From Hydractinia symbiolongicarpus (taxonomy: Eukaryota > Cnidaria > Hydrozoa > Anthoathecata > Hydractiniidae): a stretch of DNA of 64,000 nt. Of this stretch, positions 34,301 to 49,800 are shown piece by piece. The notes under the pieces are model-generated. The model saw nothing but the letters and a program-made list of their open reading frames with translations, searched no databases and was not told the origin of the DNA. Made by a program: the position numbers and the translations under genes. Location of the stretch: contig NC_079885.1 in the NCBI RefSeq assembly GCF_029227915.1, positions 930,001-994,000 of the forward strand, in the 5' to 3' direction. Numbering within the stretch: position 1 is the first letter of the stretch; every line of letters starts with the position of its first letter.

Positions 34301-37300
34301 GCATGAGACTTGTAGTTTTTAAAAATGTTTTCATTTTTGATGAGACGCTGAATAAAAGAAGTTTAATCGCCGGCAAACGAAAACCCGCGATTTCCCGTAA
34401 ATCCCGGCTTGGCCCGTATAGTCAAAAGTATACAAAGAAAGAACCCAGGGAGTAAACTCATTTCCCGAACGATTTTTTAAATTATTTTTTCACCACTAAA
34501 ACGCATGAGACTTGTAGTTTTCAAAAATGTTTTCATTTTTGATGAGACGCTGAATAAAAGAAGTTTAATCGCCGGCAAACGAAAACCCGCGATTTCTCGT
34601 AAATCCCGGGCTTGGCCCGTATAGTCAAAAGTATACAAAGAAAGTACCCAGGGAGTAAATTCATTTCCCGAACGATTTTTTAAATTACTTTTTCACCACT
34701 AAAACGCATGAGACTTGTACTTTTTAAAAATGTTTTCATTTTTGATGAGACGCTGAATAAAAGAAGTTTAATCGCCGGCAAACGAAAACCCGCGATTTTC
34801 CGTAAATCCCGGGCTTGGCCCGTATAGTCGAATGTATACAAAGAAAGAACCCAGGGAGTAAACTCATTTCCCGAACGATTTTTTAAATTATTTTTTCACC
34901 ACTAAAACGCATGAGACTTGTAGTTTTCAAAAATGTTTTCATTTTTGATGAGACGCTGAATAAAAGAAGTTTAATCGCCGGCAAACGAAAACCCGCGATT
35001 TCCCGTAAATCCCGGGCTTGGCCCGTATAGTCAAAAGTATACAAAGAAAGTACCCAGGGAGTAAATTCATTTCCCGAACGATTTTTTAAATTACTTTTTC
35101 ACCACTAAAACGCATGAGACTTGTAGTTTTTAAAAATGTTTTCATTTTTGAAGAGACGCTTAATAAAAGAAGTTTAATCGCCGGCAAACGAAAACCCGCG
35201 ATTTCCCGTAAATCCCGGACTCGGCCCGTATAGTCAAAAGTATACAAAGAAAGTACCCAGGGAGTAAACTCATTTCCAGAACGATTTTTTAAATTATTAT
35301 TTCACCACTAAAACGCATAAGACTTGTAGTTTTTAAAAATGTTTTCATTTTTGATGAGACGCTGAATAAAAGAAGTTTAATCGCCGGCAAACGAAAATCC
35401 GCGATTTCCCGTAAATCCCGGACTCGGCCCGTATAGTCGAATGTATACAAAGAAAGTACCCAGGGAGTAAACTCTTTTCCCGAACGATTTTTTAAATTTT
35501 TTTTTCACCACTAAAACGCATGAGACTTGTAGTTTTCACAAATGTTTTCATTTTTGATGAGACGCTTAATGAAAGAGGTTTAATCGCCGGAAAACGAAAA
35601 CCCGCGATTTTCCGTAAATCCCGGGCTTGGCCCGTATAGTCGAATGTATACAAAGAAAGTACCCTGTGAGTAAACTCATTTCCAGAACGATTTCTTAAAT
35701 TATTTTTTCACCACTAAAACGCATAAGACTTGTAGTTTTTAAAAGTGTTTTCATTTTTGATGAGACGCTGAATAAAAGAAGTTTAATCGCCGGCAAACGA
35801 AAACCCGCGATTTCCCGTAAATCCCGGCTTGGCCCGTATAGTCAAAAGTATACAAAGAAAGTACCCAGGGAGTAAACTCATTCCCCGAACGATTTTGTAA
35901 ATTATTTTTTCACCACTAAAACGCATGAGACTTGTAGTTTTCAAAAATGTTTTCATTTTTGATGAGACGCTGAATAAAAGAAGTTTAATCGCCGGCAAAC
36001 GAAAACCCGCGATTTCTCGTAAATCCCGGGCTTGGCCCGTATAGTCAAAAGTATACAAAGAAAGTACCCAGGGAGTAAATTCATTTCCCGAACGATTTTT
36101 TAAATTACTTTTTCTCCACTAAAACGCATGAGACTTGTAGTTTTTAAAAATGTTTTTATTTTTGATGAGACGCTGAATAAAAGAAGTTTAATCGCCGGCA
36201 AACAAAAACCCGCGATTTCCCGTAAATCCCGGGCTTGACCCGTATAGTCAAAAGTATAAAAAGAAAGTACCCAGGGAGTAAACTCATTTCCCGAACGATT
36301 TTTTATATTATTTTCATATTTGATGCGACGCTGAATAAAAGAAGTTTAAACGCCGGCAAACGAAAATCCGCGATTTCCCGTAAATCCCGGACTCGGCCCG
36401 TATAGTCGAATGTATACAAAGAAAGTACCCAGGGAGTAAACTCTTTTCCCGAACGATTTTTTAAATTTTTTTTTCACCACTAAAACGCATGAGACTTGTA
36501 GCTTTCAAAAATGTTTTCATTTTTGATGAGACGCTTAATGAAAGAGGTTTAATTGCCGGAAAACGAAAACCCGCGATTTCCCGTAAATCCCGGGCTTGGC
36601 CCGTATAGTCGAATGTATACAAAGAAAGTACCCTGTGAGTAAACTCATTTCCAGAACGATTTTTTAAATTATTTTTTCACCACTAAAACGCATAAGACTT
36701 GTAGTTTTTAAAAATGTTTTCATTTTTGATGTCGCCGGCAAACGAAAACCCGCGATTTCCCGTAAATCCCGGCTTGGCCCGTATAGTCAAAAGTATACAT
36801 AGAAAGTACCCAGGGAGTAAACTCATTCCCCGAACGATTTTTTAAATTATTTTTTCCCCACTAAAACGCATGAGACTTGTAGTTTTCAAAAATGTTTTCA
36901 TTTTTGATGAGACGCTGAATAAAAGAAGTTTAATCGCCGGCAAACGAAAACCCGCGATTTCTTGTAAATCCCGGGCTTGGCCCGTATAGTCAAAAGTATA
37001 CAAAGAAAGTACCCAGGGAGTAAATTCATTTCCCGAACGATTTTTTAAATTACTTTTTCACCATTAAAACGCATGAGACTTGTAGTTTTTAAAAATGTTT
37101 TCATTTTTGATGAGACGCTGAATAAAAGAAGTTTAATCGCCGGCAAACGAAAACCCGCGATTTCCCGTAAATCCCGGACTCGGCCCGTGTAGTCAAAAGT
37201 ATACAAAGAAAGTACCCAGGGAGTAAACTCATTTCCAGAACGATTTTTTAAATTATTTTTTCACCACTAAAACGCATAAGACTTGTAGTTTTTAAAAATG

Positions 37301-39190
37301 TTTTCATTTTTGATGAGACGCTGAATAAAAGAAGTTTAATCGCCGGCAAACAAAAACCCGCGATTTCCCGTAAATCCCGGGCTTGACCCGTATAGTCAAA
37401 AGTATAAAAAGAAAGTACCCAGGGAGTAAACTCATTTCCCGAACGATTTTTTATATTATTTTCATATTTGATGGGACGCTGAATAAAAGAAGTTTAAACG
37501 CCGGTAAACGAAAATCCGCGATTTCCCGTAAATCCCGGACTCGGCCCGTATAGTCGAATGTATACAAAGAAAGTACCCAGGGAGTAAACTCTTTTCCCGA
37601 ACGATTTTTTAAATTTTTTTTTCACCACTAAAACGCATGAGACTTGTAGCTTTCAAAAATGTTTTCATTTTTGATGAGACGCTTAATGAAAGAGGTTTAA
37701 TCGCCGGAAAACGAAAACCCGCGATTTCCCGTAAATCCCGGGCTTGGCCCGTATAGTCGAATGTATACAAAGAAAGTACCCTGTGAGTAAACTCATTTCC
37801 AGAACGATTTTTTAAATTATTTTTTCACCACTAAAACGCATAAGACTTGTAGTTTTTAAAAATGTTTTCATTTTTGATGTCGCCGGCAAACGAAAACCCG
37901 CGATTTCCCGTAAATCCCGGCTTGGCCCGTATAGTCAAAAGTATACATAGAAAGTACCCAGGGAGTAAACTCATTCCCCGAACGATTTTTTAAATTATTT
38001 TTTCCCCACTAAAACGCATGAGACTTGTAGTTTTCAAAAATGTTTTCATTTTTAATGAGACGCTGAATAAAAGAAGTTTAATCGCCGGCAAACGAAAACC
38101 CGCGATTTCTTGTAAATCCCGGGCTTGGCCCGTATAGTCAAAAGTATACAAAGAAAGTACCCAGGGAGTAAATTCATTTCCCGAACGATTTTTTAAATTA
38201 CTTTTTCACCATTAAAACGCATGAGACTTGTAGTTTTTAAAAATGTTTTCATTTTTGATGAGACGCTGAATAAAAGAAGTTTAATCGCCGGCAAACGAAA
38301 ACCCGCGATTTCCCGTAAATCCCGGACTCGGCCCGTGTAGTCAAAAGTATACAAAGAAAGTACCCAGGGAGTAAACTCATTTCCAGAACGATTTTTTAAA
38401 TTATTTTTTCACCACTAAAACGCATAAGACTTGTAGTTTTTAAAAATGTTTTCATTTTTGATGAGACGCTGAATAAAAGAAGTTTAATCGCCGGCAAACA
38501 AAAACCCGCGATTTCCCGTAAATCCCGGGCTTGACCCGTATAGTCAAAAGTATAAAAAGAAAGTACCCAGGGAGTAAACTCATTTCCCGAACGATTTTTT
38601 ATAGTATCTTTTTTACCACTAAACGCATGAGACTTGTAGTTTTCAAAAATATTTTCATATTTGATGGGACGCTGAATAAAAGAAGTTTAAACGCCGGCAA
38701 ACGAAAATCCGCGATTTCCCGTAAATCCCAGGCTCGGCCCGTATAGTCGAATGTATACAAAGAAAGTACCCTGTGAGTAAACTCATTTCCAGAACGATTT
38801 TTTAAATTATTTTTTCACCACTAAAACGCATAAGACTTGTAGTTTTTAAAAGTGTTTTCATTTTTGATGAGACGCTGAATAAAAGAAGTTTAATCGCCGG
38901 CAAACGAAAACCCGCGATTTCCCGTAAATCCCGGCTTGGCCCGTATAGTCAAAAGTATACAAAGAAAGTACCCAGGGAGTAAACTCATTTCCCGAACGAT
39001 TTTTTAAATTATTTTTTCACCACTAAAACTCATGAGACTTGTAGTTTTCAAAAATGTTTTCATTTTTGATGAGACGCTGAATAAAAGAAGTTTAATCGCC
39101 GGCAAACGAAAACCCGCGATTTCTCGTAAATCCCGGGCTTGGCCCGTATAGTCAAAAGTATAAAAGAAAGTACCCAGGGAGTAAACTCAT
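31400..39190 (-). repeat. Segmental duplication with an internal 1,148 bp tandem repeat in the second copy
   Basis: About 31.4-34.26 kb is copied at about 35.2-39.19 kb. The 44 bp-deleted monomer at 32521 matches 36304 (offset 3,783). That monomer recurs at 37452, and downstream markers (33600 and 38531) are offset by 4,931, which is 3,783 plus 1,148. So the second copy holds an extra tandem 1,148 bp block. Outer borders are approximate. Confidence 0.8.
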
Positions 39191-40819
39191 TTCCCCAACG
39201 ATTTTTTAAATTATTATTTCACCACTAAAACGCATGAGACTTGTACTTTTCAAAAATGTTTTCATTTTTGATGAGACGCTGAATAAAAGCAGTTTAATCG
39301 CCGGCAAACGAAAACTTGCGATTTCCCTAAATCCCGGACTCGGCCCGTATAGTCAAAAGTATACAAAGAAAGTACCCAGGGAGCAAACTCATTTCCCGAA
39401 CGATTTTTTAAATTATTTTTTCACCACTAAAAGGCATGAGACTTGTAGTTTTCAAAAATGTTTTCATTTTTGATGAGACGCTGAATAAAAGAAGTTTAAT
39501 CGCCGGCAAACGAAAACTTGCGATTTCCCTAAATCCCGGACTCGGCCCGTATAGTCAAAAGTATACAAAGAAAGTACCCAGGGAGCAAACTCATTTCCCG
39601 AACGATTTTTTAAATTATTTTTTCACCACTAAAACGCATGAGACTTGTAGTTTTCAAAAATGTTTTCATTTTTGATGAGACGCTGAATAAAAGAAGTTTA
39701 ATCGCCGGCAAACGAAAACCCGCGATTTCTCGTAAATCCCGGGCTTGGCCCGTATAGTCAAAAGTATACAAAGAAAGTACCCAGGGAGTAAACTCATTTC
39801 CCGAACGATTTTTTAAATTACTTTTTCACCACTAAAACGCATGAGACTTGTAGTTTTTAAAAATGTTTTCATTTTTGATAAGACGCTGAATAAAAGAAGT
39901 TTAATCGCCGGCAAACGAAAACCTGCGATTTCCCGTAAATCCGGGGCTTGGCCCGTATAGTCGAATGTATACAAAGAAAGTACCCAGGGAGTAAACTCAT
40001 TTCCCGAACGATTTTTTAAATTTTTTTTTCATCACTAAAACGCATGAGACTTGTAGTTTTCAAAAATGTTTTCATTTTTGATGAGACGCTTAATGAAAGA
40101 GGTTTAATCGCCGGCAAACGAAATCCCGCGTTTTCCCGTAAATCCGGGGCTTGGCCCGTATAGTCGAATGTATACAAAGAAAGTACTCAGGGAGTAAACT
40201 CATTTCCCGAACGATTTTTTAAATTTTTTTTTCACCACTAAAACGCATGAGACTTGTAGTTTTAAAAAATGTTTTCATTTTTGATGAGACGCTTAATGAA
40301 AGAGGTTTAATCGCCGGAAAACGAAAACCCGCGATTTCCCGTAAATCCCGGGCTTGGCCCGTATAGTCGAATGTATGCAAAAAATGTACCCTGTGAGTAA
40401 ACTCATTTCCAGAACGATTTTTTAAATTATTTTTTCACCACTAAAACGCATAAGACTTGTAGTTTTTAAAAATGTTTTCATTTTTGATAAGACGCTGAAT
40501 AAAAGAAGTTTAATCGCCGGCAAACGAAAACCCGCGATTTTCCGTAAATCCCGGGCTTGGCCCGTATAGTCAAAAGTATACAAAGAAAGTACCCAGGGAG
40601 TAAACTCATTTCCCGAACGATTTTTTAAATTACTTTTTCACCACTAAAACGCATGAGACTTGTAGTTTTTAAAACTGTTTCCATTTTTGATGAGACGCTG
40701 AATAAAAGAAGTTTAATCGCCGGCAAACGAAAACCTGCGATTTCCCGTAAATCCTGGACTCGGCCCGTATAGTCAAAAGTATACAAAGAAAGTACCCAGG
40801 GAGTAAACTCATTTCCCAA

Positions 40820-43800
40820 ACGATTTTTTAAATTATTATTTCACCACTAAAACGCATGAGACTTGTAGTTTTTAAAAATGTTTTCATTTTTGATGAGACG
40901 CTGAATAAAAGAAGTTTAATCGCCGGCAAACGAAAACCTGCGATTTCCCGTAAATCCCGGCTTGGCCCGTATAGTCAAAAGTATACAAAGAAAGTACCCA
41001 GGGAGTAAACTCATTTCCCGAACGATTTTTTAAATTATTCTTTCACCACTAAAACGCATGAGACTTGTAGTTTTCAAAAATGTTTTTATTTTTGATGAGA
41101 CGCAGAAAAAAAGCAGTTTAATCGCCGTCAAACGAAAACCCAAGTTTTCCCGTAAATCCGGGGCTTGGCCCGTATAGTCGAATGTATACAAAGAAAGTAC
41201 CCAGGGAGTAAACTCTTTTCCCGAACGATTTTTTAAATTTTTTTTCACCACTAAAACGCATGAGACTTGTAGTTTTCAAAAATGTTTTCATTTTTGATGA
41301 GACGCTTAATGAAAGAGGTTTAATCGCCGGAAAACGAAAACCCGCGATTTTCCGTAAATCCCGGGCTTGGCCCGTATAGTCGAATGTATACAAAGAAAGT
41401 ACCCTGTGAGTAAACTCATTTCCAGAACGGTTTTTTAAATTATTTTTTCACCACTAAAACGCATAAGACTTGTAGTTTTTAAAAATGTTTTCATTTTTGA
41501 TGAGACGCTGAATAAAAGAAGTTTAATCGCCGGCAAACGAAAACCCGCGATTTCCCGTAAATCCCGGCTTGGCCCGTATAGTCAAAAGTATACAAAGAAA
41601 GAACCCAGGGAGTAAACTCATTTCCCGAACGATTTTTTAAATTATTTTTTCACCACTAAAACGCATGAGACTTGTAGTTTTCAAAAATGTTTTCATTTTT
41701 GATGAGACGCTGAATAAAAGAAGTTTAATCGCCGGCAAACGAAAACCCGCGATTTCTCGTAAATCCCGGGCTTGGCCCGTATAGTCAAAAGTATACAAAG
41801 AAAGTACCCAGGGAGTAAATTCATTTCCCGAACGATTTTTTAAATTACTTTTTCACCACTAAAACGCATGAGACTTGTAGTTTTTAAAAATATTTTCATT
41901 TTTGATGAGACGCTGAATAAAAGAAGTTTAATCGCCGGCAAACGAAAACCCGCGATTTCCCGTAAATCCCGGACTCGGCCCGTATTGTCAAAAGTATACA
42001 AAGAAAGTACTCAGGGAGTAAACTCATTTCCAGAACGATTTTTTAAATTATTTTTTCACCACTAAAACGCATAAGACTTGTAGTTTTTAAAAATGTTTTC
42101 ATTTTTGATGAGACGCTGAATAAAAGAAGTTTAATCGCCGGCAAACGAAAACCCGCGATTTCCCGTAAATCCCGGGCTTGACCCGTATAGTCAAAAGTAT
42201 AAAAAGAAAGTACCCAGGGAGTAAACTCATTTCCCGAACGATTTTTTATATTATTTTTTTACCACTAAACGCATGAGACTTGTAGTTTTCAAAAATATTT
42301 TCATATTTGATGGGACGCTGAATAAAAGAAGTTTAAACGCCGGCAAACGAAAATCCGCGATTTCCCGTAAATCCCGGACTCGGCCCGTATAGTCGAATGT
42401 ATACAAAGAAAGTACCCAGGGAGTAAACTCTTTTCCCGAACGATTTTTTAAATTTTTTTTTCACCACTAAAACGCATGAGACTTGTAGTTTTCAAAAATG
42501 TTTTCATTTTTGATGAGACGCTTAATGAAAGAGGTTTAATCGCCGGAAAACGAAAACCCGCGATTTTCCGTAAATCCCGGGCTTGGCCCGTATAGTCGAA
42601 TGTATACAAAGAAAGTACCCTGTGAATAAACTCATTTCCAGAACGATTTTTTAAATTATTTTTTCACCACTAAAACGCATAAGACTTGTAGTTTTTAAAA
42701 ATGTTTTCATTTTTGATGAGACGCTGAATAAAAGAAGTTTAATCGCCGGCAAACGAAAACCCGCGATTTCCCGTAAATCCCGGCTTGGCCCGTATAGTCA
42801 AAAGTATACAAAGAAAGTACCCAGGGAGTAAACTCATTCCCCGAACGATTTTTTAAATTATTTTTTCACCACTAAAACGCATGAGACTTGCAGTTTTCAA
42901 AAATGTTTTCATTTTTGATGAGACGCTGAATAAAAGAAGTTTAATCGCCGGCAAACGAAAACCCGCGATTTCTCGTAAATCCCGGGCTTGGCCCGTATAG
43001 TCAAAAGTATACAAAGAAAGTACCCAGGGAGTAAATTCATTTCCCGAACGATTTTTTAAATTACTTTTTCACCACTAAAACGCATGAGACTTGTAGTTTT
43101 CACAAATGTTTTCATTTTTGATGAGACGCTTAATGAAAGAGGTTTAATCGCCGGAAAACGAAAACCCGCGATTTTCCGTAAATCCCGGGCTTGGCCCGTA
43201 TAGTCGAATGTATACAAAGAAAGTACCCTGTGAGTAAACTCATTTCCAGAACGATTTCTTAAATTATTTTTTCACCACTAAAACGCATAAGAATTGTAGT
43301 TTTTAAAAATGTTTTCATTTTTGATGAGACGCTGAATAAAAGAAGTTTAATCGCCGGCAAACGAAAACCCGCGATTTCCCGTAAATCCCGGCTTGGCCCG
43401 TATAGTCAAAAGTATACAAAGAAAGTACCCAGGGAGTAAACTCATTCCCCGAACGATTTTTTAAATTATTTTTTCACCACTAAAACGCATGAGACTTGTA
43501 GTTTTCAGAAATGTTTTCATTTTTGATGAGACGCTGAATAAAAGAAGTTTAATCGCCGGCAAACGAAAACCCGCGATTTCTCGTAAATCCCGGGCTTGGC
43601 CCGTATAGTCAAAAGTATACAAAGAAAGTACCCAGGGAGTAAATTCATTTCCCGAACGATTTTTTAAATTACTTTTTCACCACTAAAACGCATGAGACTT
43701 GTAGTTTTTAAAAATATTTTCATTTTTGATGAGACGCTGAATAAAAGAAGTTTAATCGCCAACAAACAAAAACCCGCGATTTCCCGTAAACCCCGGACTC

Positions 43801-46800
43801 GGCCCGTATAGTCAAAAGTATACAAAGAAAGTACCCAGGGAGTAAACTCATTTCCAGAACGATTTTTTAAATTATTTTTTCACCACTAAAACGCATAAGA
43901 CTTGTAGTTTTTAAAAATGTTTTCATTTTTGATGAGACGCTGAATAAAAGAAGTTTAATCGCCGGCAAACAAAAACCCGCGATTTCCCGTAAATCCCGGG
44001 CTTGACCCGTATAGTCAAAAGTATAAAAAGAAAGTACCCAGGGAGTAAACTCATTTCCCGAACGATTTTTTATATTATTTTCATATTTGATGGGACGCTG
44101 AATAAAAGAAATTTAAACGCCGGCAAACGAAAATCCGCGATTTCCCGTAAAACCCGGACTCGGCCCGTATAGTCGAATGTATACAAAGAAAGTACCCAGG
44201 GAGTAAACTCTTTTCCCGAAAGATTTTTTAAATTTTTTTTTCACCACTAAAACGCATGAGACTTGTAGTTTTCAAAAATGTTTTCATTTTTGATGAGACG
44301 CTTAATGAAAGAGGTTTAATCGCCGGAAAACGAAAACCCGCGATTTCCCGTAAATCCCGGCTTGGCCCGTATAGTCAAAAGTATACAAAGAAAGTACCCA
44401 GGGAGTAAACTCATTCCCCGAACGATTTTTTAAATTATTTTTTCCCCACTAAAACGCATGAGACTTGTAGTTTTCAAAAATGTTTTCATTTTTGATGAGA
44501 CGCTGAATAAAAGAAGTTTAATCGCCGGCAAACGAAAACCCGCGATTTCTCGTAAATCCCGGGCTTGGCCCGTATAGTCAAAAGTATACAAAGAAAGTAC
44601 CCAGGGAGTAAATTCATTTCCCGAACGATTTTTTAAATTACTTTTTCACCACTAAAACGCATTAGACTTGTAGTTTTTAAAAATGTTTTCATTTTTGATG
44701 AGACTCTGAATAAAAGAAGTTTAATCGCCGGCAAACGAAAACCCGCGATTTCTCGTAAATCCCGGGCTTGGCCCGTATAGTCAAAAGTATACAAAGAAAG
44801 TACCCAGGGAGTAAACTCATTTCCCGAACGATTTTTTAAATTACTTTTTCACCACTAAAACGCATGAGACTTGTAGTTTTTAAAAATGTTTTCATTTTTG
44901 ATGAGACGCTGAATAAAAGAAGTTTAATCGCCGGCAAACGAAAACCTGCGATTTCCCGTAAATCCTGGGCTCGGCCCGTATAGTCAAAAGTATACAAAGA
45001 AAGTACCCAGGGAGTAAACTCATTTCCCGAACGATTTTTTAAATTATTATTTCACCACTAAAACGCATGAGACTTGTAGTTTTCAAGAATCTTTTCATTT
45101 TTGATGAGACTCTGAATAAAAGAAGTTTAATCGCCGGCAAACGAAAACCCGCGATTTCCCGTAAATCCCGGACTCGGCCCGTATAGTCAAAAGTATACAA
45201 AGAAAGTACCCAGGGAGTAGACTCATTTCCAGAACGATTTTTTAAATTATTTTTTCACCACTAAAACGCATAAGACTTGTAGTTTTTAAAAATGTTTTCA
45301 TTTTTGATGGGACGCTGAATAAAAGAAGTTTAATCGCCGGCAAACGAAAACCTGCGATTTCCCGTAAATCCTGGACTCGGCCCGTATAGTCAAAAGTATA
45401 CAAAGAAAGTACCCAGGGAGTAAACTCATTTCCCAAACGATTTTTTAAATTATTATTTCACCACTAAAACGCATGAGACTTGTAGTTTTTAAAAATGTTT
45501 TCATTTTTGATGGGACGCTGAATAAAAGAAGTTTAATCGCCGGCAAACGAAAACCTGCGATTTCCCGTAAATCCTGGACTCGGCCCGTATAGTCAAAAGT
45601 ATACAAAGAAAGTACCCAGGGAGTAAACTCATTTCCCAAACGATTTTTTAAATTATTATTTCACCACTAAAACGCATGAGACTTGTAGTTTTTAAAAATG
45701 TTTTCATTTTTGATGAGACGCTGAATAAAAGAAGTTTAATCGCCGGCAAACGAAAACCTGCGATTTCCCGTAAATCCCGGCTTGGCCCGTATAGTCAAAA
45801 GTATACAAAGAAAGTACCCAGGGAGTAAACTCATTTCCCGAACGATTTTTTAAATTATTCTTTCACCACTAAAACGCATGAGACTTGTAGTTTTCAAAAA
45901 TGTTTTTATTTTTGATGAGACGCAGAAAAAAAGCAGTTTAATCGCCGTCAAACGAAAACCCAAGTTTTCCCGTAAATCCGGGGCTTGGCCCGTATAGTCG
46001 AATGTATACAAAGAAAGTACCCAGGGAGTAAACTCTTTTCCCGAACGATTTTTTAAATTTTTTTTCACCACTAAAACGCATGAGACTTGTAGTTTTCAAA
46101 AATGTTTTCATTTTTGATGAGACGCTTAATGAAAGAGGTTTAATCGCCGGAAAACGAAAACCCGCGATTTTCCGTAAATCCCGGGCTTGACCCGTATAGT
46201 CGAATGTATACAAAGAAAGTACCCTGTGAGTAAACTCATTTCCAGAACGGTTTTTTAAATTATTTTTTCACCACTAAAACGCATAAGACTTGTAGTTTTT
46301 AAAAATGTTTTCATTTTTGATGAGACGCTGAATAAAAGAAGTTTAATCGCCGGCAAACGAAAACCCGCGATTTCCCGTAAATCCCGGCTTGGCCCGTATA
46401 GTCAAAAGTATACAAAGAAAGAACCCAGGGAGTAAACTCATTTCCCGAACGATTTTTTAAATTATTTTTTCACCACTAAAACGCATGAGACTTGTAGTTT
46501 TCAAAAATGTTTTCATTTTTGATGAGACGCTGAATAAAAGAAGTTTAATCGCCGGCAAACGAAAACCCGCGATTTCTCGTAAATCCCGGGCTTGGCCCGT
46601 ATAGTCAAAAGTATACAAAGAAAGTACCCAGGGAGTAAATTCATTTCCCGAACGATTTTTTAAATTACTTTTTCACCACTAAAACGCATGAGACTTGTAG
46701 TTTTTAAAAATATTTTCATTTTTGATGAGACGCTGAATAAAAGAAGTTTAATCGCCGGCAAACGAAAACCCGCGATTTCCCGTAAATCCCGGACTCGGCC

Positions 46801-49800
46801 CGTATTGTCAAAAGTATACAAAGAAAGTACTCAGGGAGTAAACTCATTTCCAGAACGATTTTTTAAATTATTTTTTCACCAGTAAAACGCATAAGACTTG
46901 TAGTTTTTAAAAATGTTTTCATTTTTGATGAGACGCTGAATAAAAGAAGTTTAATCGCCGGCAAACGAAAACCCGCGATTTCCCGTAAATCCCGGGCTTG
47001 ACCCGTATAGTCAAAAGTATAAAAAGAAAGTACCCAGGGAGTAAACTCATTTCCCGAACGATTTTTTATATTATTTTTTTACCACTAAACGCATGAGACT
47101 TGTAGTTTTCAAAAATATTTTCATATTTGATGGGACGCTGAATAAAAGAAGTTTAAACGCCGGCAAACGAAAATCCGCGATTTCCCGTAAATCCCGGACT
47201 CGGCCCGTATAGTCGAATGTATACAAAGAAAGTACCCAGGGAGTAAACTCTTTTCCCGAACGATTTTTTAAATTTTTTTTTCACCACTAAAACGCATGAG
47301 ACTTGTAGTTTTCAAAAATGTTTTCATTTTTGATGAGACGCTTAATGAAAGAGGTTTAATCGCCGGAAAACGAAAACCCGCGATTTTCCGTAAATCCCGG
47401 GCTTGGCCCGTATAGTCGAATGTATACAAAGAAAGTACCCTGTGAGTAAACTCATTTCCAGAACGATTTTTTAAATTATTTTTTCACCACTAAAACGCAT
47501 AAGACTTGTAGTTTTTAAAAATGTTTTCATTTTTGATGAGACGCTGAATAAAAGAAGTTTAATCGCCGGCAAACGAAAACCCGCGATTTCCCGTAAATCC
47601 CGGCTTGGCCCGTATAGTCAAAAGTATACAAAGAAAGTACCCAGGGAGTAAACTCATTCCCCGAACGATTTTTTAAATTATTTTTTCACCACTAAAACGC
47701 ATGAGACTTGCAGTTTTCAAAAATGTTTTCATTTTTGATGAGACGCTGAATAAAAGAAGTTTAATCGCCGGCAAACGAAAACCCGCGATTTCCCGTAAAT
47801 CCCGGGCTTGGCCCGTATAGTCAAAAGTATACAAAGAAAGTACCCAGGGAGTAAATTCATTTCCCGAACGATTTTTTAAATTACTTTTTCACCACTAAAA
47901 CGCATGAGACTTGTAGTTTTCACAAATGTTTTCATTTTTGATGAGACGCTTAATGAAAGAGGTTTAATCGCCGGAAAACGAAAACCCGCGATTTTCCGTA
48001 AATCCCGGGCTTGGCCCGTATAGTCGAATGTATACAAAGAAAGTACCCTGTGAGTAAACTCATTTCCAGAACGATTTCTTAAATTATTTTTTCACCACTA
48101 AAACGCATAAGAATTGTAGTTTTTAAAAATGTTTTCATTTTTGATGAGACGCTGAATAAAAGAAGTTTAATCGCCGGCAAACGAAAACCCGCGATTTCCC
48201 GTAAATCCCGGCTTGGCCCGTATAGTCAAAAGTATACAAAGAAAGTACCCAGGGAGTAAACTCATTCCCCGAACGATTTTTTAAATTATTTTTTCACCAC
48301 TAAAACGCATGAGACTTGTAGTTTTCAGAAATGTTTTCATTTTTGATGAGACGCTGAATAAAAGAAGTTTAATCGCCGGCAAACGAAAACCCGCGATTTC
48401 TCGTAAATCCCGGGCTTGGCCCGTATAGTCAAAAGTATACAAAGAAAGTACCCAGGGAGTAAATTCATTTCCCGAACGATTTTTTAAATTACTTTTTCAC
48501 CACTAAAACGCATGAGACTTGTAGTTTTCACAAATGTTTTCATTTTTGATGAGACGCTTAATGAAAGAGGTTTAATCGCCGGAAAACGAAAACCCGCGAT
48601 TTTCCGTAAATCCCGGGCTTGGCCCGTATAGTCGAATGTATACAAAGAAAGTACCCTGTGAGTAAACTCATTTCCAGAACGATTTCTTAAATTATTTTTT
48701 CACCACTAAAACGCATAAGAATTGTAGTTTTTAAAAATGTTTTCATTTTTGATGAGACGCTGAATAAAAGAAGTTTAATCGCCGGCAAACGAAAACCCGC
48801 GATTTCCCGTAAATCCCGGCTTGGCCCGTATAGTCAAAAGTATACAAAGAAAGTACCCAGGGAGTAAACTCATTCCCCGAACGATTTTTTAAATTATTTT
48901 TTCACCACTAAAACGCATGAGACTTGTAGTTTTTAGAAATGTTTTCATTTTTGATGAGACGCTGAATAAAAGAAGTTTAATCGCCGGCAAACGAAAACCC
49001 GCGATTTCTCGTAAATCCCGGGCTTGGCCCGTATAGTCAAAAGTATACAAAGAAAGTACCCAGGGAGTAAATTCATTTCCCGAACGATTTTTTAAATTAC
49101 TTTTTCACCACTAAAACGCATGAGACTTGTAGTTTTTAAAAATATTTTCATTTTTGATGAGACGCTGAATAAAAGAAGTTTAATCGCCGGCAAACAAAAA
49201 CCCGCGATTTCCCGTAAACCCCGGACTCGGCCCGTATAGTCAAAAGTATACAAAGAAAGTACCCAGGGAGTAAACTCATTTCCAGAACGATTTTTTAAAT
49301 TATTTTTTCACCACTAAAACGCATAAGACTTGTAGTTTTTAAAAATGTTTTCATTTTTGATGAGACGCTGAATAAAAGAAGTTTAATCGCCGGCAAACAA
49401 AAACCCGCGATTTCCCGTAAATCCCGGGCTTGACCCGTATAGTCAAAAGTATAAAAAGAAAGTACCCAGGGAGTAAACTCATTTCCCGAACGATTTTTTA
49501 TATTATTTTCATATTTGATGGGACGCTGAATAAAAGAAATTTAAACGCCGGCAAACGAAAATCCGCGATTTCCCGTAAAACCCGGACTCGGCCCGTATAG
49601 TCGAATGTATACAAAGAAAGTACCCAGGGAGTAAACTCTTTTCCCGAACGATTTTTTAAATTTTTTTTTCACCACTAAAACGCATGAGACTTGTAGTTTT
49701 CAAAAATGTTTTCATTTTTGATGAGACGCTTAATGAAAGAGGTTTAATCGCCGGAAAACGAAAACCCGCGATTTCCCGTAAATCCCGGCTTGGCCCGTAT

